Assembly (NCBI RefSeq): GCF_000014045.1
Contig: NC_008209.1
Coordinates: 891,001-955,000, forward strand
Direction: 5' to 3'
Origin: Roseobacter denitrificans OCh 114
GTDB taxonomy: Bacteria > Pseudomonadota > Alphaproteobacteria > Rhodobacterales > Rhodobacteraceae
Length of the DNA stretch: 64,000 nucleotides
The translations under genes and the position numbers were made by a program. Below the pieces are notes generated by a model. It was not told the origin of the DNA and searched no databases. It saw only the letters and a program-made list of their open reading frames with translations. Below are positions 18,602 through 28,342 of the stretch, in pieces (the first letter of the stretch is position 1; each line of letters opens with the position of its first letter).

Positions 18602-19201
18602 TTACCCGGCGTTCTTGAGGTCATTCACCACGGCATTGATATCGCCACCACGCTTGTCCAGCATGGCACCAATTTCTGTCCGCTCTGTCAGGAGCAGGTT
18701 GACGCCTTCAATATAAATATTGAAGAACTTGTCGCTGCCGGAACGGTCAGAGACGTGGAAAGCGACGTCAAACGGGCTTTCCCCGCGCAGGTATGCCTTG
18801 GTTCTGACTTCATATCCCGAGCGGATTGCCTTGACGGACTGCACTTCGACGCGGCCACCGATGAAATCGCGGAAACGCTTGCCATATTTGCGGGCGATAT
18901 ACCCTTTGAAGGCGTCGGCAAAAGCGCGCTTTTGAGCATTGCTGGCGCTGCGCCCGTCATTACCCAGAGCATATTGCGCCATGATGTTGACATCGGCGTA
19001 TTTCACAAACAGCCGTTCGAGATCGCCAAGGATGGCCGCGTCTGACTTGCCTGAATTGATGACTGTCTGCAACTGCGCGACGACGTCATCTACGAGGGTG
19101 CGGGCCTGTTGTTCGCTCAGTGCGAAGGCAGGCGCTCCGAGCAAGCTCAAAAAGCCTGCTGTTGCTGCAAGGAAACTGCGTCGGGATGGTTCAAACCGCA
19201 T
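18602..19201 (-). CDS. mlaC: MlaC-type periplasmic phospholipid-binding protein
   Basis: Periplasmic carrier that shuttles phospholipids between the outer-membrane MlaA complex and the inner-membrane MlaFEDB transporter. It has 199 residues with an N-terminal signal (RRSFLAATAGFLSLLGAPAFA, twin-Arg-like) and the MlaC pattern NIMAQYALG...FADAFKGYIARKYG. It follows mlaA by 14 bp on the same strand; mlaFED genes are not in the window. Confidence 0.88.
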   Translation of the reverse strand: MRFEPSRRSFLAATAGFLSLLGAPAFALSEQQARTLVDDVVAQLQTVINSGKSDAAILGDLERLFVKYADVNIMAQYALGNDGRSASNAQKRAFADAFKGYIARKYGKRFRDFIGGRVEVQSVKAIRSGYEVRTKAYLRGESPFDVAFHVSDRSGSDKFFNIYIEGVNLLLTERTEIGAMLDKRGGDINAVVNDLKNAG

Positions 19202-19215
19202 GTCTGCTCTCTTTC

Positions 19216-19986
19216 TTATTCCGCGTAAGGATCAAGATAGGGATCTTCTTCTGCACCGCCACCGCCATCAAGCTCAAATCGGCGGTTTTGCAGGTAAACT
19301 GATCGCGATTGGGCGTAGCTGTCGGCGCTGTCGTAGAGGATGGAATCAATTGTGCCGCTGATCTTGTCGCGTGTATTGAGCCACGACCCCGCGCGCGCCG
19401 TCGGCGGGATGTATTGTTCCGGGCTGGTGTCAATGGTCGCAAAGGTCAGCGGGTTTGTAAAGAAGTCAGTGACAAACCCCACCGCGTCACGCTGCGTTGA
19501 CGGCCCGAAAATCGGCAGTTCGATATACGCCCCCTCGCCGACGCCCCAAACCGCCAAGGTCTCGCCGAAATCGGTGTCATGTTCCGGGATGTTCAATTCG
19601 CTGGCCGCGTCGATGAAGCCTGCAAGCCCAATGGTCGTGTTCATCAGAAACCGCGTGGTCGCAAGGCCAGCGCCGCGCAGATCCCCCTGCAACAGGCTGT
19701 TCACCGCCACACCGGGCATCGACAGGTTTTCGGAAAAATCATTTACCCTGTCGCGTATTTCCACCGGCAAAACCGCTGCATAGCCCTTCGAAACCGGTCG
19801 GACGAGGTTTTTATCAAGACCCTTGTTGAATCGATGGATGGCCCTGTTCTGCGACTCGTAGGGATCGTTTATGCCATCGGTGCGCGTTGCCGGATCCTGA
19901 GACGTGGCGCAGGCCGACAGGGCGAGCGCCATCAGGAGAAACGATGCGGGTTTTAAAAGTCTTTGGATGCGGGCAAAATCAAACAA
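19216..19986 (-). CDS. mlaA: MlaA (VacJ) outer-membrane lipoprotein
   Basis: Outer-membrane lipoprotein that removes misplaced phospholipids from the outer leaflet. Lipobox LSAC follows the hydrophobic LLKPASFLLMALA; then NDPYESQNRAIHRFNKGLDKN, INSLLQGD-type helix, RFLMNTTIGLAGFID and EPLIFGPST-like motifs define the family. There is no suitable ATG; TTG 19986, with AAGG 8 nt upstream, gives 256 residues with a proper signal. The open frame continues to 20145, but that extension is not family-like. It is first gene of mlaA-mlaC. Confidence 0.88.
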   Translation of the reverse strand: MFDFARIQRLLKPASFLLMALALSACATSQDPATRTDGINDPYESQNRAIHRFNKGLDKNLVRPVSKGYAAVLPVEIRDRVNDFSENLSMPGVAVNSLLQGDLRGAGLATTRFLMNTTIGLAGFIDAASELNIPEHDTDFGETLAVWGVGEGAYIELPIFGPSTQRDAVGFVTDFFTNPLTFATIDTSPEQYIPPTARAGSWLNTRDKISGTIDSILYDSADSYAQSRSVYLQNRRFELDGGGGAEEDPYLDPYAE

Positions 19987-20452
19987 TTGCAGTACCTTAT
20001 GGCTGTGATCCGTTTTTGCGGAACTATGGTCTGTGCGATCCGAAAGAAACGGTCGTAAATCTGGCGTTTTCGAACGTGCGCACCATACACGGGGCACATG
20101 TATACGCCCAAGCTCCCTACTAAACCGTAAGTGACGGCTCGTCATTCAAAAAACACCCGAGCAAATTGCATGTGTCACCCATGCACGTCAACAAGTGCAG
20201 CGGGATATTGCCGGACCGCAGTGACCTGTGTCTTTTGGGCGGCGCTTTCGGCTGGGCAAAGCGCTTGCACGTCGCGCGTTTCGTTGGATGCGCGCAGTCG
20301 ATCAGAACTCTTGTCGGATTTTAATCGCGGGGCGCCACAATTGGGTTGGACGTGCCACATCTGCACCGTAAAAGATGGAATCGGTACGTTTCGCCGGGTC
20401 GCGTCGCCATGCGCCAACCTCACATGATCAGGCCCGGTCACAGGAGTTGAAA
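19987..20452. other. Divergent intergenic region, no gene seen
   Basis: About 465 bp separating mlaA (minus) from ridA (plus). Open frames here are short with no recognisable product. It should contain both promoters; none is distinct enough to mark. Confidence 0.5.
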
Positions 20453-20911
20453 ATGAGCTTTACATCCCGCCTTGCACACCTCGGCGTCTCACTGCCGGAT
20501 GCGCCCGCGCCCGCGGCGAACTACGTACCTTACGTCAGAATCGGCAATACGGTTTATGTTTCGGGTCAAATCTCAAGCGATTCGGATGGTATGATCATCG
20601 GGAAACTTGGCGAAACCATGGATATCGACGCAGGTGCAGCAGCGGCGCGCTGCTGCGCGATCAGCCTCTTGGCGCAGGTTCAGGCGGCTTGTGACGGAGA
20701 TATCGAGCGGTTGGTCCGTGTGGTGAAACTGACCGGATTCGTAAACTCCACCGCCGATTTTGTGGATCAGCCCAAAGTGATCAACGGCGCATCCGACTTT
20801 CTGGTCGAAGCGCTGGGGGATGCGGGGCGTCATTCGCGTTCAGCGGTGTCGGCGGCGTCCCTGCCGTTTGGCGTTGCGGTGGAAATAGAAGGTATTTTCG
20901 AAGTTCAATGA
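20453..20911 (+). CDS. RidA/YjgF/RutC family protein
   Basis: Small cytoplasmic enamine/imine deaminase-like protein, 152 residues from ATG 20453, which is preceded by CAGGAG. YVSGQISSD near the N-terminus and the C-terminal LPFGVAVEIEGIFEVQ are family hallmarks. It belongs to the longer YjgF subgroup (TIGR-type ~150 aa) that often lacks the canonical catalytic Arg. It overlaps the GDPD gene by 4 bp (ATGA), giving a two-gene operon. Confidence 0.88.
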   Translation: MSFTSRLAHLGVSLPDAPAPAANYVPYVRIGNTVYVSGQISSDSDGMIIGKLGETMDIDAGAAAARCCAISLLAQVQAACDGDIERLVRVVKLTGFVNSTADFVDQPKVINGASDFLVEALGDAGRHSRSAVSAASLPFGVAVEIEGIFEVQ

Positions 20912-21672
20912 TACCCCATCTCCCTGAGGCGTTTCTGACGCGCCCTCTTGCTCACCGTGCGCTACATGACATTGCGCAGGGCCGTCCGGAGAATAGCCGG
21001 GCGGCAATAAAAGCCGCAATCGCAGCCGGTTATGGGATAGAGATCGACATCCAGTTGAGCGCGGACGATCAGGCCATGGTGTTCCACGATTACAATCTGG
21101 CGCGTTTGACCACCGCCGAAGGACGTGTGCGCGATACCTCTGCGGCGGATTTGCAAAAGACACAGTTGCGCGCGGGCGCAGAAGGCATTCCCGGCTTGCC
21201 CGAAATCCTTGATCTGGTTGCGGGGCAGGTGCCCCTGCTGATTGAGATCAAGGATCAGGATGGGGCAATGGGGCTGGAAATCGGCCCGCTGGAAGCCAGT
21301 GTGGCGCGGGCTTTGCAAGGCTATGTGGGGCCTGTCGCGCTGATGTCTTTCAACCCTCATTCGGTGCTGCGGCTGGCCGAACTTGTGCCGGATGTTCCCC
21401 GGGGGCTGGTGACATGCGCCTATGAACCCTCTGTTCATCTGGGTGCGTCGGTCTGTGATGTTTTGCGTGGTATTCCGGATTACGACCGGGCGGCCTGTTC
21501 CTTTATCAGCCACCAGAAAGAGGACCTCAGGCGCGCGCGGGTGGCCGACCTGAAAGCGGATGGCGCACGTATCCTGTGCTGGACAGTGCGCTCACCTCAA
21601 GAAGAAGCACACGCGCGCCAGATTGCGGACAATATCACCTTCGAGAAATATCTCGCGCCAATTGCCGCTTGA
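20908..21672 (+). CDS. Glycerophosphodiester phosphodiesterase
   Basis: Hydrolyses glycerophosphodiesters to glycerol-3-phosphate and an alcohol. The 254-residue protein has the GDPD landmarks LAHRALHD, PENS, EIDIQLSADDQAMVFHDYNLARLT (metal and catalytic Glu, Asp and His) and LLIEIKDQ. There is no signal peptide, so it is probably cytoplasmic. Coupled to ridA. Confidence 0.9.
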   Translation: MIPHLPEAFLTRPLAHRALHDIAQGRPENSRAAIKAAIAAGYGIEIDIQLSADDQAMVFHDYNLARLTTAEGRVRDTSAADLQKTQLRAGAEGIPGLPEILDLVAGQVPLLIEIKDQDGAMGLEIGPLEASVARALQGYVGPVALMSFNPHSVLRLAELVPDVPRGLVTCAYEPSVHLGASVCDVLRGIPDYDRAACSFISHQKEDLRRARVADLKADGARILCWTVRSPQEEAHARQIADNITFEKYLAPIAA

Positions 21673-21721
21673 TCCCATGGGCTTGTGCCACACATAAGCC
21701 TTGTGAGATTGGGGCGCGATC

Positions 21722-22909
21722 ATGCCAGAGCAAGCAGTTGAAATTCGGCTGATATCTTCCCTGCGGGAGATTGACCCGAAAGAGTGGGACGCCTGCGCCT
21801 GCCCTGAAGAAACCGGTGGCGCGCGCGCGATTGATCCTTTCACGACCCACCGGTTTCTCGATGCGTTGGAACAAAGCCGGTCCGTTGGTGCGGGCACGGG
21901 CTGGCAGCCGCAGTATCTGACCGCGTGGATATCGGGCAAGCTGATTGCCGTGGCCCCGATGTATGCCAAATCGCACAGTCAGGGCGAATATATTTTCGAT
22001 CACAACTGGGCCCATGCCTACGAGCGCGCAGGGGGCAGATATTATCCCAAACTTCAGATCGCGGTGCCGCATACGCCTGCGACGGGGCGACGTTTCCTGA
22101 TTCGCCCCGGATTTGAGGAGACCGGTTTCGCAGCACTCACCCAAGGGGCGGTCGAGTTGGCCACAAACAACCGTGTGTCGTCGCTCCACGTGACGTTTTG
22201 CACGCAGCAAGAGGCAGAACGCGGCGCAGAATTGGGGCTGATGCGGCGCAAAACGCAGCAATTTCACTGGCTCAACGACAAATACGCGAATTTTGACGCG
22301 TTTCTGGACTCGCTCAGCTCGCGCAAACGCAAGAACATCCGCAAGGAACGCGCAAAGGCGCAGGGCTTTGGCGGCACAATCCAAATCTTCACAGGTGATG
22401 AATTGCAGCCAGAGCATTGGGATGCGTTCTGGGCGTTCTATCAGGATACCGGCGCGCGCAAATGGGGCACCCCCTATCTGACCCGCGCGTTTTTCGACGT
22501 GGCGCAGGAGACATTACGCAACGACATGGCGCTCGTTCTGGCAGAACGGAACGGGCGCTGGGTTGCCGGCGCGCTGAATTTCATTGGCGCCAAGACCCTG
22601 TTTGGGCGCTATTGGGGCTGCACCGAACACCATCCGTTTTTGCATTTTGAACTGTGCTATTATCAGGCGATGGATCTTGCCATTTCGCTCGGTCTTGACC
22701 GTGTTGAGGCGGGTGCTCAGGGCGAGCATAAATTGGCCCGCGGTTACTTGCCGACGCCAACTTGGTCATTGCATTGGGTTGCCGATCCGGGTTTTAGAGA
22801 CGCGATTGATCAATATCTGACGGCTGAACGCGAGGCCGTGGATCAGGAAATCAGCGTGCTGACCACCTATGGTCCCTTCAAGCGCGCCAAAGTTGAGGAA
22901 CAGGAATGA
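21722..22909 (+). CDS. GNAT/FemAB-like protein (DUF482, COG3146 type)
   Basis: 395-residue protein of the family once called peptidogalycan biosynthesis protein. The landmarks are a first half with [15 protein letters not shown] and [21 protein letters not shown] and a second GNAT-like half with [12 protein letters not shown] and the end [18 protein letters not shown]. It overlaps the pterin dehydratase gene by 4 bp. An acyl- or aminoacyl-transfer role is assumed from the fold; substrate unknown. Confidence 0.82.
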   Translation: MPEQAVEIRLISSLREIDPKEWDACACPEETGGARAIDPFTTHRFLDALEQSRSVGAGTGWQPQYLTAWISGKLIAVAPMYAKSHSQGEYIFDHNWAHAYERAGGRYYPKLQIAVPHTPATGRRFLIRPGFEETGFAALTQGAVELATNNRVSSLHVTFCTQQEAERGAELGLMRRKTQQFHWLNDKYANFDAFLDSLSSRKRKNIRKERAKAQGFGGTIQIFTGDELQPEHWDAFWAFYQDTGARKWGTPYLTRAFFDVAQETLRNDMALVLAERNGRWVAGALNFIGAKTLFGRYWGCTEHHPFLHFELCYYQAMDLAISLGLDRVEAGAQGEHKLARGYLPTPTWSLHWVADPGFRDAIDQYLTAEREAVDQEISVLTTYGPFKRAKVEEQE

Positions 22910-23202
22910 CAGAAAAGCTAAGCACCGAAACACGCGGCCCATTGCTGGAGCCGCTTTTCGCCTCAGGCTGGGAGATGGTCGAGGGGCGGGACGCGATCAA
23001 AAAGACGTTTGTGTTCGACAATTTCGTCGATGCCTTTGGCTGGATGACACGCGTTGCGATCTGGGCTGAAAAATGGAACCACCACCCAGAGTGGGACAAT
23101 GTTTACAAAACGGTGAATGTGGTGCTGACCACGCATGATGTGGGTGGGCTGAGCACATTGGATGCGAAACTGGCCCGTAAAATGGACAGTTTGGCAGGAT
23201 AA
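22906..23202 (+). CDS. 4a-hydroxytetrahydrobiopterin dehydratase (pterin-4a-carbinolamine dehydratase)
   Basis: 98-residue enzyme recycling the pterin cofactor of aromatic amino acid hydroxylases. [17 protein letters not shown] holds the catalytic His pair, and [12 protein letters not shown] is the usual C-terminal motif. ATG overlaps the previous stop. No phenylalanine hydroxylase gene lies in the window. Confidence 0.93.
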   Translation: MTEKLSTETRGPLLEPLFASGWEMVEGRDAIKKTFVFDNFVDAFGWMTRVAIWAEKWNHHPEWDNVYKTVNVVLTTHDVGGLSTLDAKLARKMDSLAG

Positions 23203-23208
23203 CATAAT

Positions 23209-24054
23209 ATGCAGGCACTATTGCAAACAGAAGTATGGCAGGGAAAGACGGTCGCGGATTTGCTGTCGGTCGAATTCCTGATGTCTGCGGTCGGGTCCGT
23301 CGTGGCGGCCATTGCGATACTGATCCTCGGCTGGATTGTTTCGGCATGGCTTCAGGCACGGGTGCGCGCGCTCGGGCGCAAACACAAGAATCTTGATGAC
23401 ATGCTATTCGACTTCTTGTCGGCCATCGTCCGCTATGTGGTGCTTGGCTTTGCCATCCTGTTTGTCCTGAATACATTTGGCGTGCAGACCACATCGGTGG
23501 TTGCGGTTATCGGTGCGGCCGGTCTTGCGGTTGGTCTGGCCTTGCAGGGCACTTTGTCCAATATCGCGGCGGGCGTCATGCTGATCCTGTTCAGGCCGAT
23601 CAAACTGGGCGATTTTGTCGATGTCGGCGGGACAATGGGCACGGTTCAATCCCTGACACTGAATTTTACCGAACTTGCAGATATCAGCAACGCGCAGGTT
23701 ATCATCCCGAACGCGCAGGTCTGGGGCAATGTGATCACGAATTACTCTGCCAACGACACGCGCCGCGCCGAATGGACCTTTGGTGTGGGCTATGGCGTGA
23801 ACCTCGCAGAGGCCGAGCGTATCATCCGCGAGACGATCATGGCCGATCCGCGGTCCAAAACAGACCCGGAACCCTTTATTCAGGTCAATAACCTCGGCGA
23901 AAGCTCGGTCGATTTTCTGGTGCGGGTCTGGTGTGATGCGGGTGAATTGTTCGGCTATCAGGCCGATATGAAGCGCAAGGTCAAAGAGGCCTTGGATGCC
24001 GGTGGTGTGGACATCCCGTTCCCCACAACAACCATCGTTCAGGCGGCCGGTTAA
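23209..24054 (+). CDS. Small-conductance mechanosensitive channel (MscS family)
   Basis: Inner-membrane osmotic safety valve of 281 residues. Three N-terminal membrane segments lead into the Ala/Gly-rich pore helix TM3 (VAVIGAAGLAVGLALQGTLSNIAAGVMLILFRP), then the beta domain (GDFVDVGGTMGTVQSLTLNFT, IIPNAQVWGNVITNYS). The short length corresponds to E. coli MscS itself. It starts 6 bp after the dehydratase gene. Confidence 0.93.
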   Translation: MQALLQTEVWQGKTVADLLSVEFLMSAVGSVVAAIAILILGWIVSAWLQARVRALGRKHKNLDDMLFDFLSAIVRYVVLGFAILFVLNTFGVQTTSVVAVIGAAGLAVGLALQGTLSNIAAGVMLILFRPIKLGDFVDVGGTMGTVQSLTLNFTELADISNAQVIIPNAQVWGNVITNYSANDTRRAEWTFGVGYGVNLAEAERIIRETIMADPRSKTDPEPFIQVNNLGESSVDFLVRVWCDAGELFGYQADMKRKVKEALDAGGVDIPFPTTTIVQAAG

Positions 24055-24068
24055 ACCCGGATGCAGCA

Positions 24069-24101
24069 AAGCCCGGGCACAGGGGGTGCCCGGGCTTTTT
24101 T
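24069..24101. terminator. Bidirectional terminator between mscS and peroxiredoxin
   Basis: Perfect 12-bp stem AAGCCCGGGCAC (24069-24080) / GTGCCCGGGCTT (24086-24097) with loop AGGGG. T runs follow it on the plus strand, and As precede it, so it can also act for the convergent peroxiredoxin gene. Confidence 0.92.
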
Positions 24102-24104
24102 CGT

Positions 24105-24593
24105 TTACATATTCGCCAAAAGGGCTTCACCGGCGGAAACTTCGCAGGTGCCGGGGCTCTCTTCTTCCTGCAGCAAGGTCACCTTGCCGTCCTCAACCAG
24201 CATCGCGTAGCGTTTGGACCGATCCGTCAGCCCTGCGGGTGGCGCGCTGAAGTCCATGCCAAGCGCTTTGGTAAATGAACTGTCCGCATCTCCCAACATG
24301 GTGATACCTGCTGCTGTGGCCCCGGTCGCTTCACCCCACGCTTGCATGACAAAAGGGTCGTTTACCGAAACACAGATGATCTCCTCCACGCCCTTGGCAT
24401 CAAACTGTGCCTTGGTGCGCACGAAGCTTGGAACATGCGCGGAATGGCATGTGGGCGTAAACGCGCCCGGTACGGCAAAGATCACTACCTTGCGGTTCTT
24501 GGTTTTCTCGGCCATCGAGACAGGCGCTGGTCCCTCCGCGCCCATCTGCACCAGAGTTGCGTCGGGAAGTTGATCGCCTTGCGAAATTGTCAT
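24105..24593 (-). CDS. Peroxiredoxin, Prx5 type
   Basis: Thiol peroxidase reducing hydrogen and organic peroxides, 162 residues. Peroxidatic Cys49 sits in PGAFTPTCHSAH, the Prx5 signature, and the length fits. A second Cys near the end (PGTCEVSAGEALL) may be resolving. Single gene convergent with mscS. Confidence 0.92.
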   Translation of the reverse strand: MTISQGDQLPDATLVQMGAEGPAPVSMAEKTKNRKVVIFAVPGAFTPTCHSAHVPSFVRTKAQFDAKGVEEIICVSVNDPFVMQAWGEATGATAAGITMLGDADSSFTKALGMDFSAPPAGLTDRSKRYAMLVEDGKVTLLQEEESPGTCEVSAGEALLANM

Positions 24594-24688
24594 GTGCTAC
24601 GCCTTTCAGGTATTTGCGTTTGGTCCTCGCAAAGATATAGGGTGCTGCGTCTCAGGCGACCAGTAGTTTCCGAAAGAGGGGGGATAAG

Positions 24689-25897
24689 ATGAGCCATGTC
24701 GTGGTGATCGGAGCGGGTCAGGCGGGGTCGTCCTGCGTGGCCAAGCTGCGCAACGCCGGGTTCGATGGTCAGGTGACCCTGATCGGCGCGGAACCCGTGG
24801 CACCCTATCAACGCCCGCCCTTGTCCAAGGCCTATCTGATGGGCGAGATGGCGCTTGAGCGTCTGTTCCTGCGGCCGGAGCGGTTTTATGCGGATAATGA
24901 CATTGACCTGCGTCTGAACACGGTTGTCGAAGCGGTTGAGTGCGGTGCGCGCAAGGTCCATCTGGCGGGTGAAACGCTGGACTTCGACGATCTGGTGTTC
25001 ACGACAGGCTCCACCCCGCGCCGTCTGCCTGCTGCGATTGGCGGCGATCTTGGCCATGTCTTTGTGATGCGCGATCTGGCGGATGCGGATGCGATGACCT
25101 CGCATTTTCGCGCAGGCGCCCGGGTCTTGATCGTTGGTGGCGGCTACATCGGGCTGGAGGCCGCAGCGGTGGCGGCCAAACTGGGGCTGTGCGTGACGCT
25201 GGTGGAGATGTCCGAACGCATCTTGCAACGCGTCGCAGCCCCGGAGACAAGCGCGTATTTTCGCAGTTTGCACAGCGCGCATGGCGTCGATCTGCGCGAA
25301 GGTGTCGGGCTGGAACGCCTGATCGGGGATGAAACGGTGACTGGGGCACGGCTGTCGGACGGCTCCGAAATCGCGGTGGATTACGTGATCGTCGGGGTTG
25401 GTATCGCGCCGAATACGGGCTTGGCCGAAGCCGCCGGACTTAAGATCGACAATGGCATTGCAACCGATGTGCATGGCCGCACGTCTGTGCCGCATGTCTG
25501 GGCGGCGGGGGATTGCGCGTCTTTTCCCTATCAGCAAGCGCGTATCCGGCTCGAAAGCGTGCCGCATGCCATTGATCAGGCGGAAACCGTAGCTGAAAAC
25601 ATCATGGGCGCTGAAAAGGAATATACCGCCAAACCATGGTTCTGGTCGGATCAGTACGATGTAAAGTTACAGATTGCTGGGCTGAATACTGGATATACAG
25701 ATGTTGTGCCGCGCATTGGTGAGGGGCAAACGGCGTCGTTCTGGTATTACAGTGGCGACAGGCTTTTGGCCGTGGATGCGATGAACGACCCGCGTGCCTA
25801 TATGATCGGGAAGCGATTGATCGAGGCGGGGAAAACGGCGGATCGCGCCATCGTTGCGGACTCATCGGCAGACCTAAAGCCGCTGTTGCAGGGGTGA
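24689..25897 (+). CDS. FAD/NAD(P)-dependent oxidoreductase, ferredoxin-reductase type
   Basis: 402-residue flavoprotein resembling reductases that pass electrons from NAD(P)H to a 2Fe-2S ferredoxin or rubredoxin. FAD-binding GAGQAGSSCVAKLR, NAD-binding GGGYIGLEAAAVAAKLG and the second FAD motif HVWAAGDCASFP are in order; the C-terminal reductase domain has the typical WSDQYDVKLQIAGL. GAGGGGGG precedes ATG 24689. Its partner ferredoxin and monooxygenase are not nearby. It overlaps rsmD by 4 bp. Confidence 0.88.
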   Translation: MSHVVVIGAGQAGSSCVAKLRNAGFDGQVTLIGAEPVAPYQRPPLSKAYLMGEMALERLFLRPERFYADNDIDLRLNTVVEAVECGARKVHLAGETLDFDDLVFTTGSTPRRLPAAIGGDLGHVFVMRDLADADAMTSHFRAGARVLIVGGGYIGLEAAAVAAKLGLCVTLVEMSERILQRVAAPETSAYFRSLHSAHGVDLREGVGLERLIGDETVTGARLSDGSEIAVDYVIVGVGIAPNTGLAEAAGLKIDNGIATDVHGRTSVPHVWAAGDCASFPYQQARIRLESVPHAIDQAETVAENIMGAEKEYTAKPWFWSDQYDVKLQIAGLNTGYTDVVPRIGEGQTASFWYYSGDRLLAVDAMNDPRAYMIGKRLIEAGKTADRAIVADSSADLKPLLQG

Positions 25898-26451
25898 GAA
25901 TTATCGCCGGCCAGTTTCGCAGCGTCACGCTTGCCAGTGTGGGCAAGGGCGACGCCGCTGCACACCTGCGCCCAACGACGGACCGCGTGCGCGAAAGCCT
26001 GTTTAACGTTCTTTCCCATCACGATGTGATCGACGGCGCGCGTGTGCTGGACCTGTTCGCGGGCACTGGCGCTTTGGGGCTTGAGGCCCTGTCGCGTGGG
26101 GCGGCGCATGTGAGTTTCGTGGATGACGGGCGCGTTGCGGGGCGTTTGCTGCGGGAAAACATCCGTAAACTGCGGGTTGAAGGCCTGACACAGATACACC
26201 GCTGTGATCTGCGCCAACTGCCTCAGTGCAAATCGGAGCCCTTTGATCTGGTGTTTCTGGACCCCCCCTACGGCAAGGGCCTCGGCGCGGCGGCCCTTGC
26301 GCGTGCCGAGGCGGGAAACTGGCTGTCACCGGATGCGTTCGTGGTCTGGGAAGAGGCCAGCGCGATGCCGCCGCCCTCGGGTTATACCGAGGTCGATTAC
26401 AGAAGATACGGCGACACACATATCACCTTGTTGTCGAAAATCTCCACATGA
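25894..26451 (+). CDS. rsmD: 16S rRNA (guanine966-N2)-methyltransferase RsmD
   Basis: SAM-dependent methyltransferase for G966 of 16S rRNA, 185 residues from GTG 25894. MRIIAGQFR at the start, LRPTTDRVRESLFNVL, SAM motif DLFAGTGALGLEALSRGA and catalytic DPPYGKG are diagnostic. Translation is coupled to the reductase gene by a GTGA overlap. Confidence 0.94.
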   Translation: MRIIAGQFRSVTLASVGKGDAAAHLRPTTDRVRESLFNVLSHHDVIDGARVLDLFAGTGALGLEALSRGAAHVSFVDDGRVAGRLLRENIRKLRVEGLTQIHRCDLRQLPQCKSEPFDLVFLDPPYGKGLGAAALARAEAGNWLSPDAFVVWEEASAMPPPSGYTEVDYRRYGDTHITLLSKIST

Positions 26452-26467
26452 CGTGCTAGGCTGCGCT

Positions 26468-26650
26468 ATGTTCGCAACTTCCCTGTCGCATTTTTGGTCC
26501 ATGCCCGCGCGCACAACCGCTGCGCCTGAGCCGCCGCGCAAAAGGTCCGGGCCGGTGTTTATCGGCGATGCGGTGCAGCCCTGGGGCGGTGAAACGCTGT
26601 TGCTGGCCTTGCTGCGCAAAGAGGTCTCAAAGCGCGCGGATGACCCCTAG
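26468..26650 (+). CDS. Small hypothetical protein
   Basis: 60 codons from ATG 26468, 16 bp after rsmD, ending 4 bp inside the convergent map gene. It contains Pro/Arg-rich residues 15-28 followed by GPVFIGDAVQPWGGETLLLALLRKE, a plausible small folded region. No family recognised. The position after rsmD and the protein-like composition support it, but it may be a chance frame. Confidence 0.4.
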   Translation: MFATSLSHFWSMPARTTAAPEPPRKRSGPVFIGDAVQPWGGETLLLALLRKEVSKRADDP

Positions 26651-27531
26651 CCCGACGTCGGATGGAACCTGCCGGCAGGTGACAGCGTAAAGATCTCCGC
26701 ACCATCCGCCGTCACACCGATGGAATGTTCGAACTGCGCAGAGAGTGTTTTGTCCCGTGTCACGGCGGTCCAGTCGTCGGCCAGCGTTTTCGTTTCGGGC
26801 CGCCCCAGATTGACCATCGGCTCGATGGTAAAGAACATGCCTTCTTCCAGAACCGCGCCGGTGCCGGGTCGGCCATAGTGCAACACATTGGGCGGTGCAT
26901 GAAACACACGCCCCAACCCATGACCGCAGAAATCGCGCACGACTGACATGCGGTTGCTTTCCACGAAACTCTGGATGGCATATCCGATATCACCAAAGGT
27001 GTTGCCGGGTTTGACCGCTTCGATGCCGCGCATCAGCGCGTCATGTGTCACCTGAATGAGCTTTTGTGCCTTTTTCGGCGCGGTGCCTGCCACATACATC
27101 CGGCTGGAATCACCAAACCAGCCATCCACGATCGCAGTGACGTCGATGTTCAGGATGTCGCCATCGCGCAGCACATCGTCATCGCGGCGCTTTTCGGGAT
27201 CCTTGGAGATCGTCTCGCTGCCGCTTTTCGGGATCGGCGCGCCGGGAATGCCATGGCAGACGACACTGTTGACCGAAATGCAGCTGGCGTGTTTGTAACC
27301 CTTGTAATTGATCGTGGCCGAGGTGGCGCCCGCCTCTTCGACCATCTCTTCGATCCTTTTGTCGATGGCACCCGTTGTCTGCCCGACGAAAACAAGATCG
27401 GCAATGTCATCCAATATACGCGCCGTCAGCGCACCGGCCTTGCGCATGCCGGCGAAATCTGCGGCGTCGTATATCCTGATGCCGTCCTTGGTCTGGCGGC
27501 CTTTGAGGTCTTGGTTCACCTGCGTCTCCAT
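26647..27531 (-). CDS. map: Methionine aminopeptidase type I
   Basis: Removes N-terminal Met from new proteins. Metal ligands are seen in NIDVTAIVDGWFGDSSRMY (two Asp), CGHGLGRVFH (His), TIEPMV (Glu) and QFEHSIGV (Glu). At 294 residues it is longer than typical ~265-residue enzymes because of an N-terminal extension and a charged insert (KSGSETISKDPEKRRDDDV) after the VCHGIPG motif, which I believe is usual in Rhodobacterales. Divergence or co-transcription with sfsA upstream is likely. Confidence 0.94.
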   Translation of the reverse strand: METQVNQDLKGRQTKDGIRIYDAADFAGMRKAGALTARILDDIADLVFVGQTTGAIDKRIEEMVEEAGATSATINYKGYKHASCISVNSVVCHGIPGAPIPKSGSETISKDPEKRRDDDVLRDGDILNIDVTAIVDGWFGDSSRMYVAGTAPKKAQKLIQVTHDALMRGIEAVKPGNTFGDIGYAIQSFVESNRMSVVRDFCGHGLGRVFHAPPNVLHYGRPGTGAVLEEGMFFTIEPMVNLGRPETKTLADDWTAVTRDKTLSAQFEHSIGVTADGAEIFTLSPAGRFHPTSG

Positions 27532-27584
27532 CGTGCGTCTTTAGCGGCCTTCTAACGCGCCTTGGGTGCGAGAACCAGACCGCA

Positions 27585-28292
27585 TCACAGGCGAATGGGG
27601 ATCGCGCCCGCGACCTCAATGCCCTGTGGCGTGATATTGGTGCCCAGACAAAGAGTTTCAACGCCTCTGTCCCGTGCGCTGCGAAATGCCGCGGCATAGG
27701 TCGGGTCGATATCTCCGGCCAGCGTGAAACTTGTGCAATCTGTGCGTTGCACAAGGTAAAGCATGATCGCGCGGTGACCCGCCTGCGCCATATCGGCCAG
27801 TTCCTGCAGGTGTTTGGCACCGCGCGCGGTCACGCTGTCGGGGAATTCGGCCTGCCCGGTCTGACGGCTCAGGGTGACGCTTTTCACTTCGACATAGGCA
27901 TCCGGCAGGCCGTCTTCGCTCAAAAGAAAGTCGATCCGGCTGTTTTGACCGTATTTGACCTCGGGTCTGACGGTGCCATAGCCCGACAGGGTCTCCACAT
28001 GTCTGGCCACGAGCGCCTCTTTCAGTACGCGGTTGGGCAGGGACGTATCCACACCGGTGAAATGCCCGTTTTCGTGGTCCACCAGACGCCAGCCGAATTT
28101 GAGCTTTTTCTTGGGATCATCGTTGGGTTCAAGCCAGATACGGGTGCCGGGTGCGGCCAGGCCCATCATGGAACCGGGATTGGCGCAATGGGCCGTGATC
28201 TCTGCACCGTCGGCATCAAGCACGCAATCCGCCAGAAAGCGTTTATAGCGGCGTGTCAGGCGTGCGGGGACAAGTTCGGTTTGAAAGCGCAT
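27585..28292 (-). CDS. sfsA: SfsA family DNA-binding/nuclease-like protein
   Basis: 235 residues with the SfsA pattern: RRYKRFLADC, AHCANPGSM, LPNRVLKEAL, YGQNSRIDFLL, YVEVKSVTL, FPDSVTARGAKHL. E. coli SfsA was described as a sugar-fermentation stimulation protein; the conserved D-E-K residues recall nuclease folds. It is followed by map 53 bp downstream on the same strand. Confidence 0.93.
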   Translation of the reverse strand: MRFQTELVPARLTRRYKRFLADCVLDADGAEITAHCANPGSMMGLAAPGTRIWLEPNDDPKKKLKFGWRLVDHENGHFTGVDTSLPNRVLKEALVARHVETLSGYGTVRPEVKYGQNSRIDFLLSEDGLPDAYVEVKSVTLSRQTGQAEFPDSVTARGAKHLQELADMAQAGHRAIMLYLVQRTDCTSFTLAGDIDPTYAAAFRSARDRGVETLCLGTNITPQGIEVAGAIPIRL

Positions 28293-28342
28293 GATCCGAG
28301 GTCTATACCTGCCGCCAAGACAGACGCAAGGACGCTAAAGAC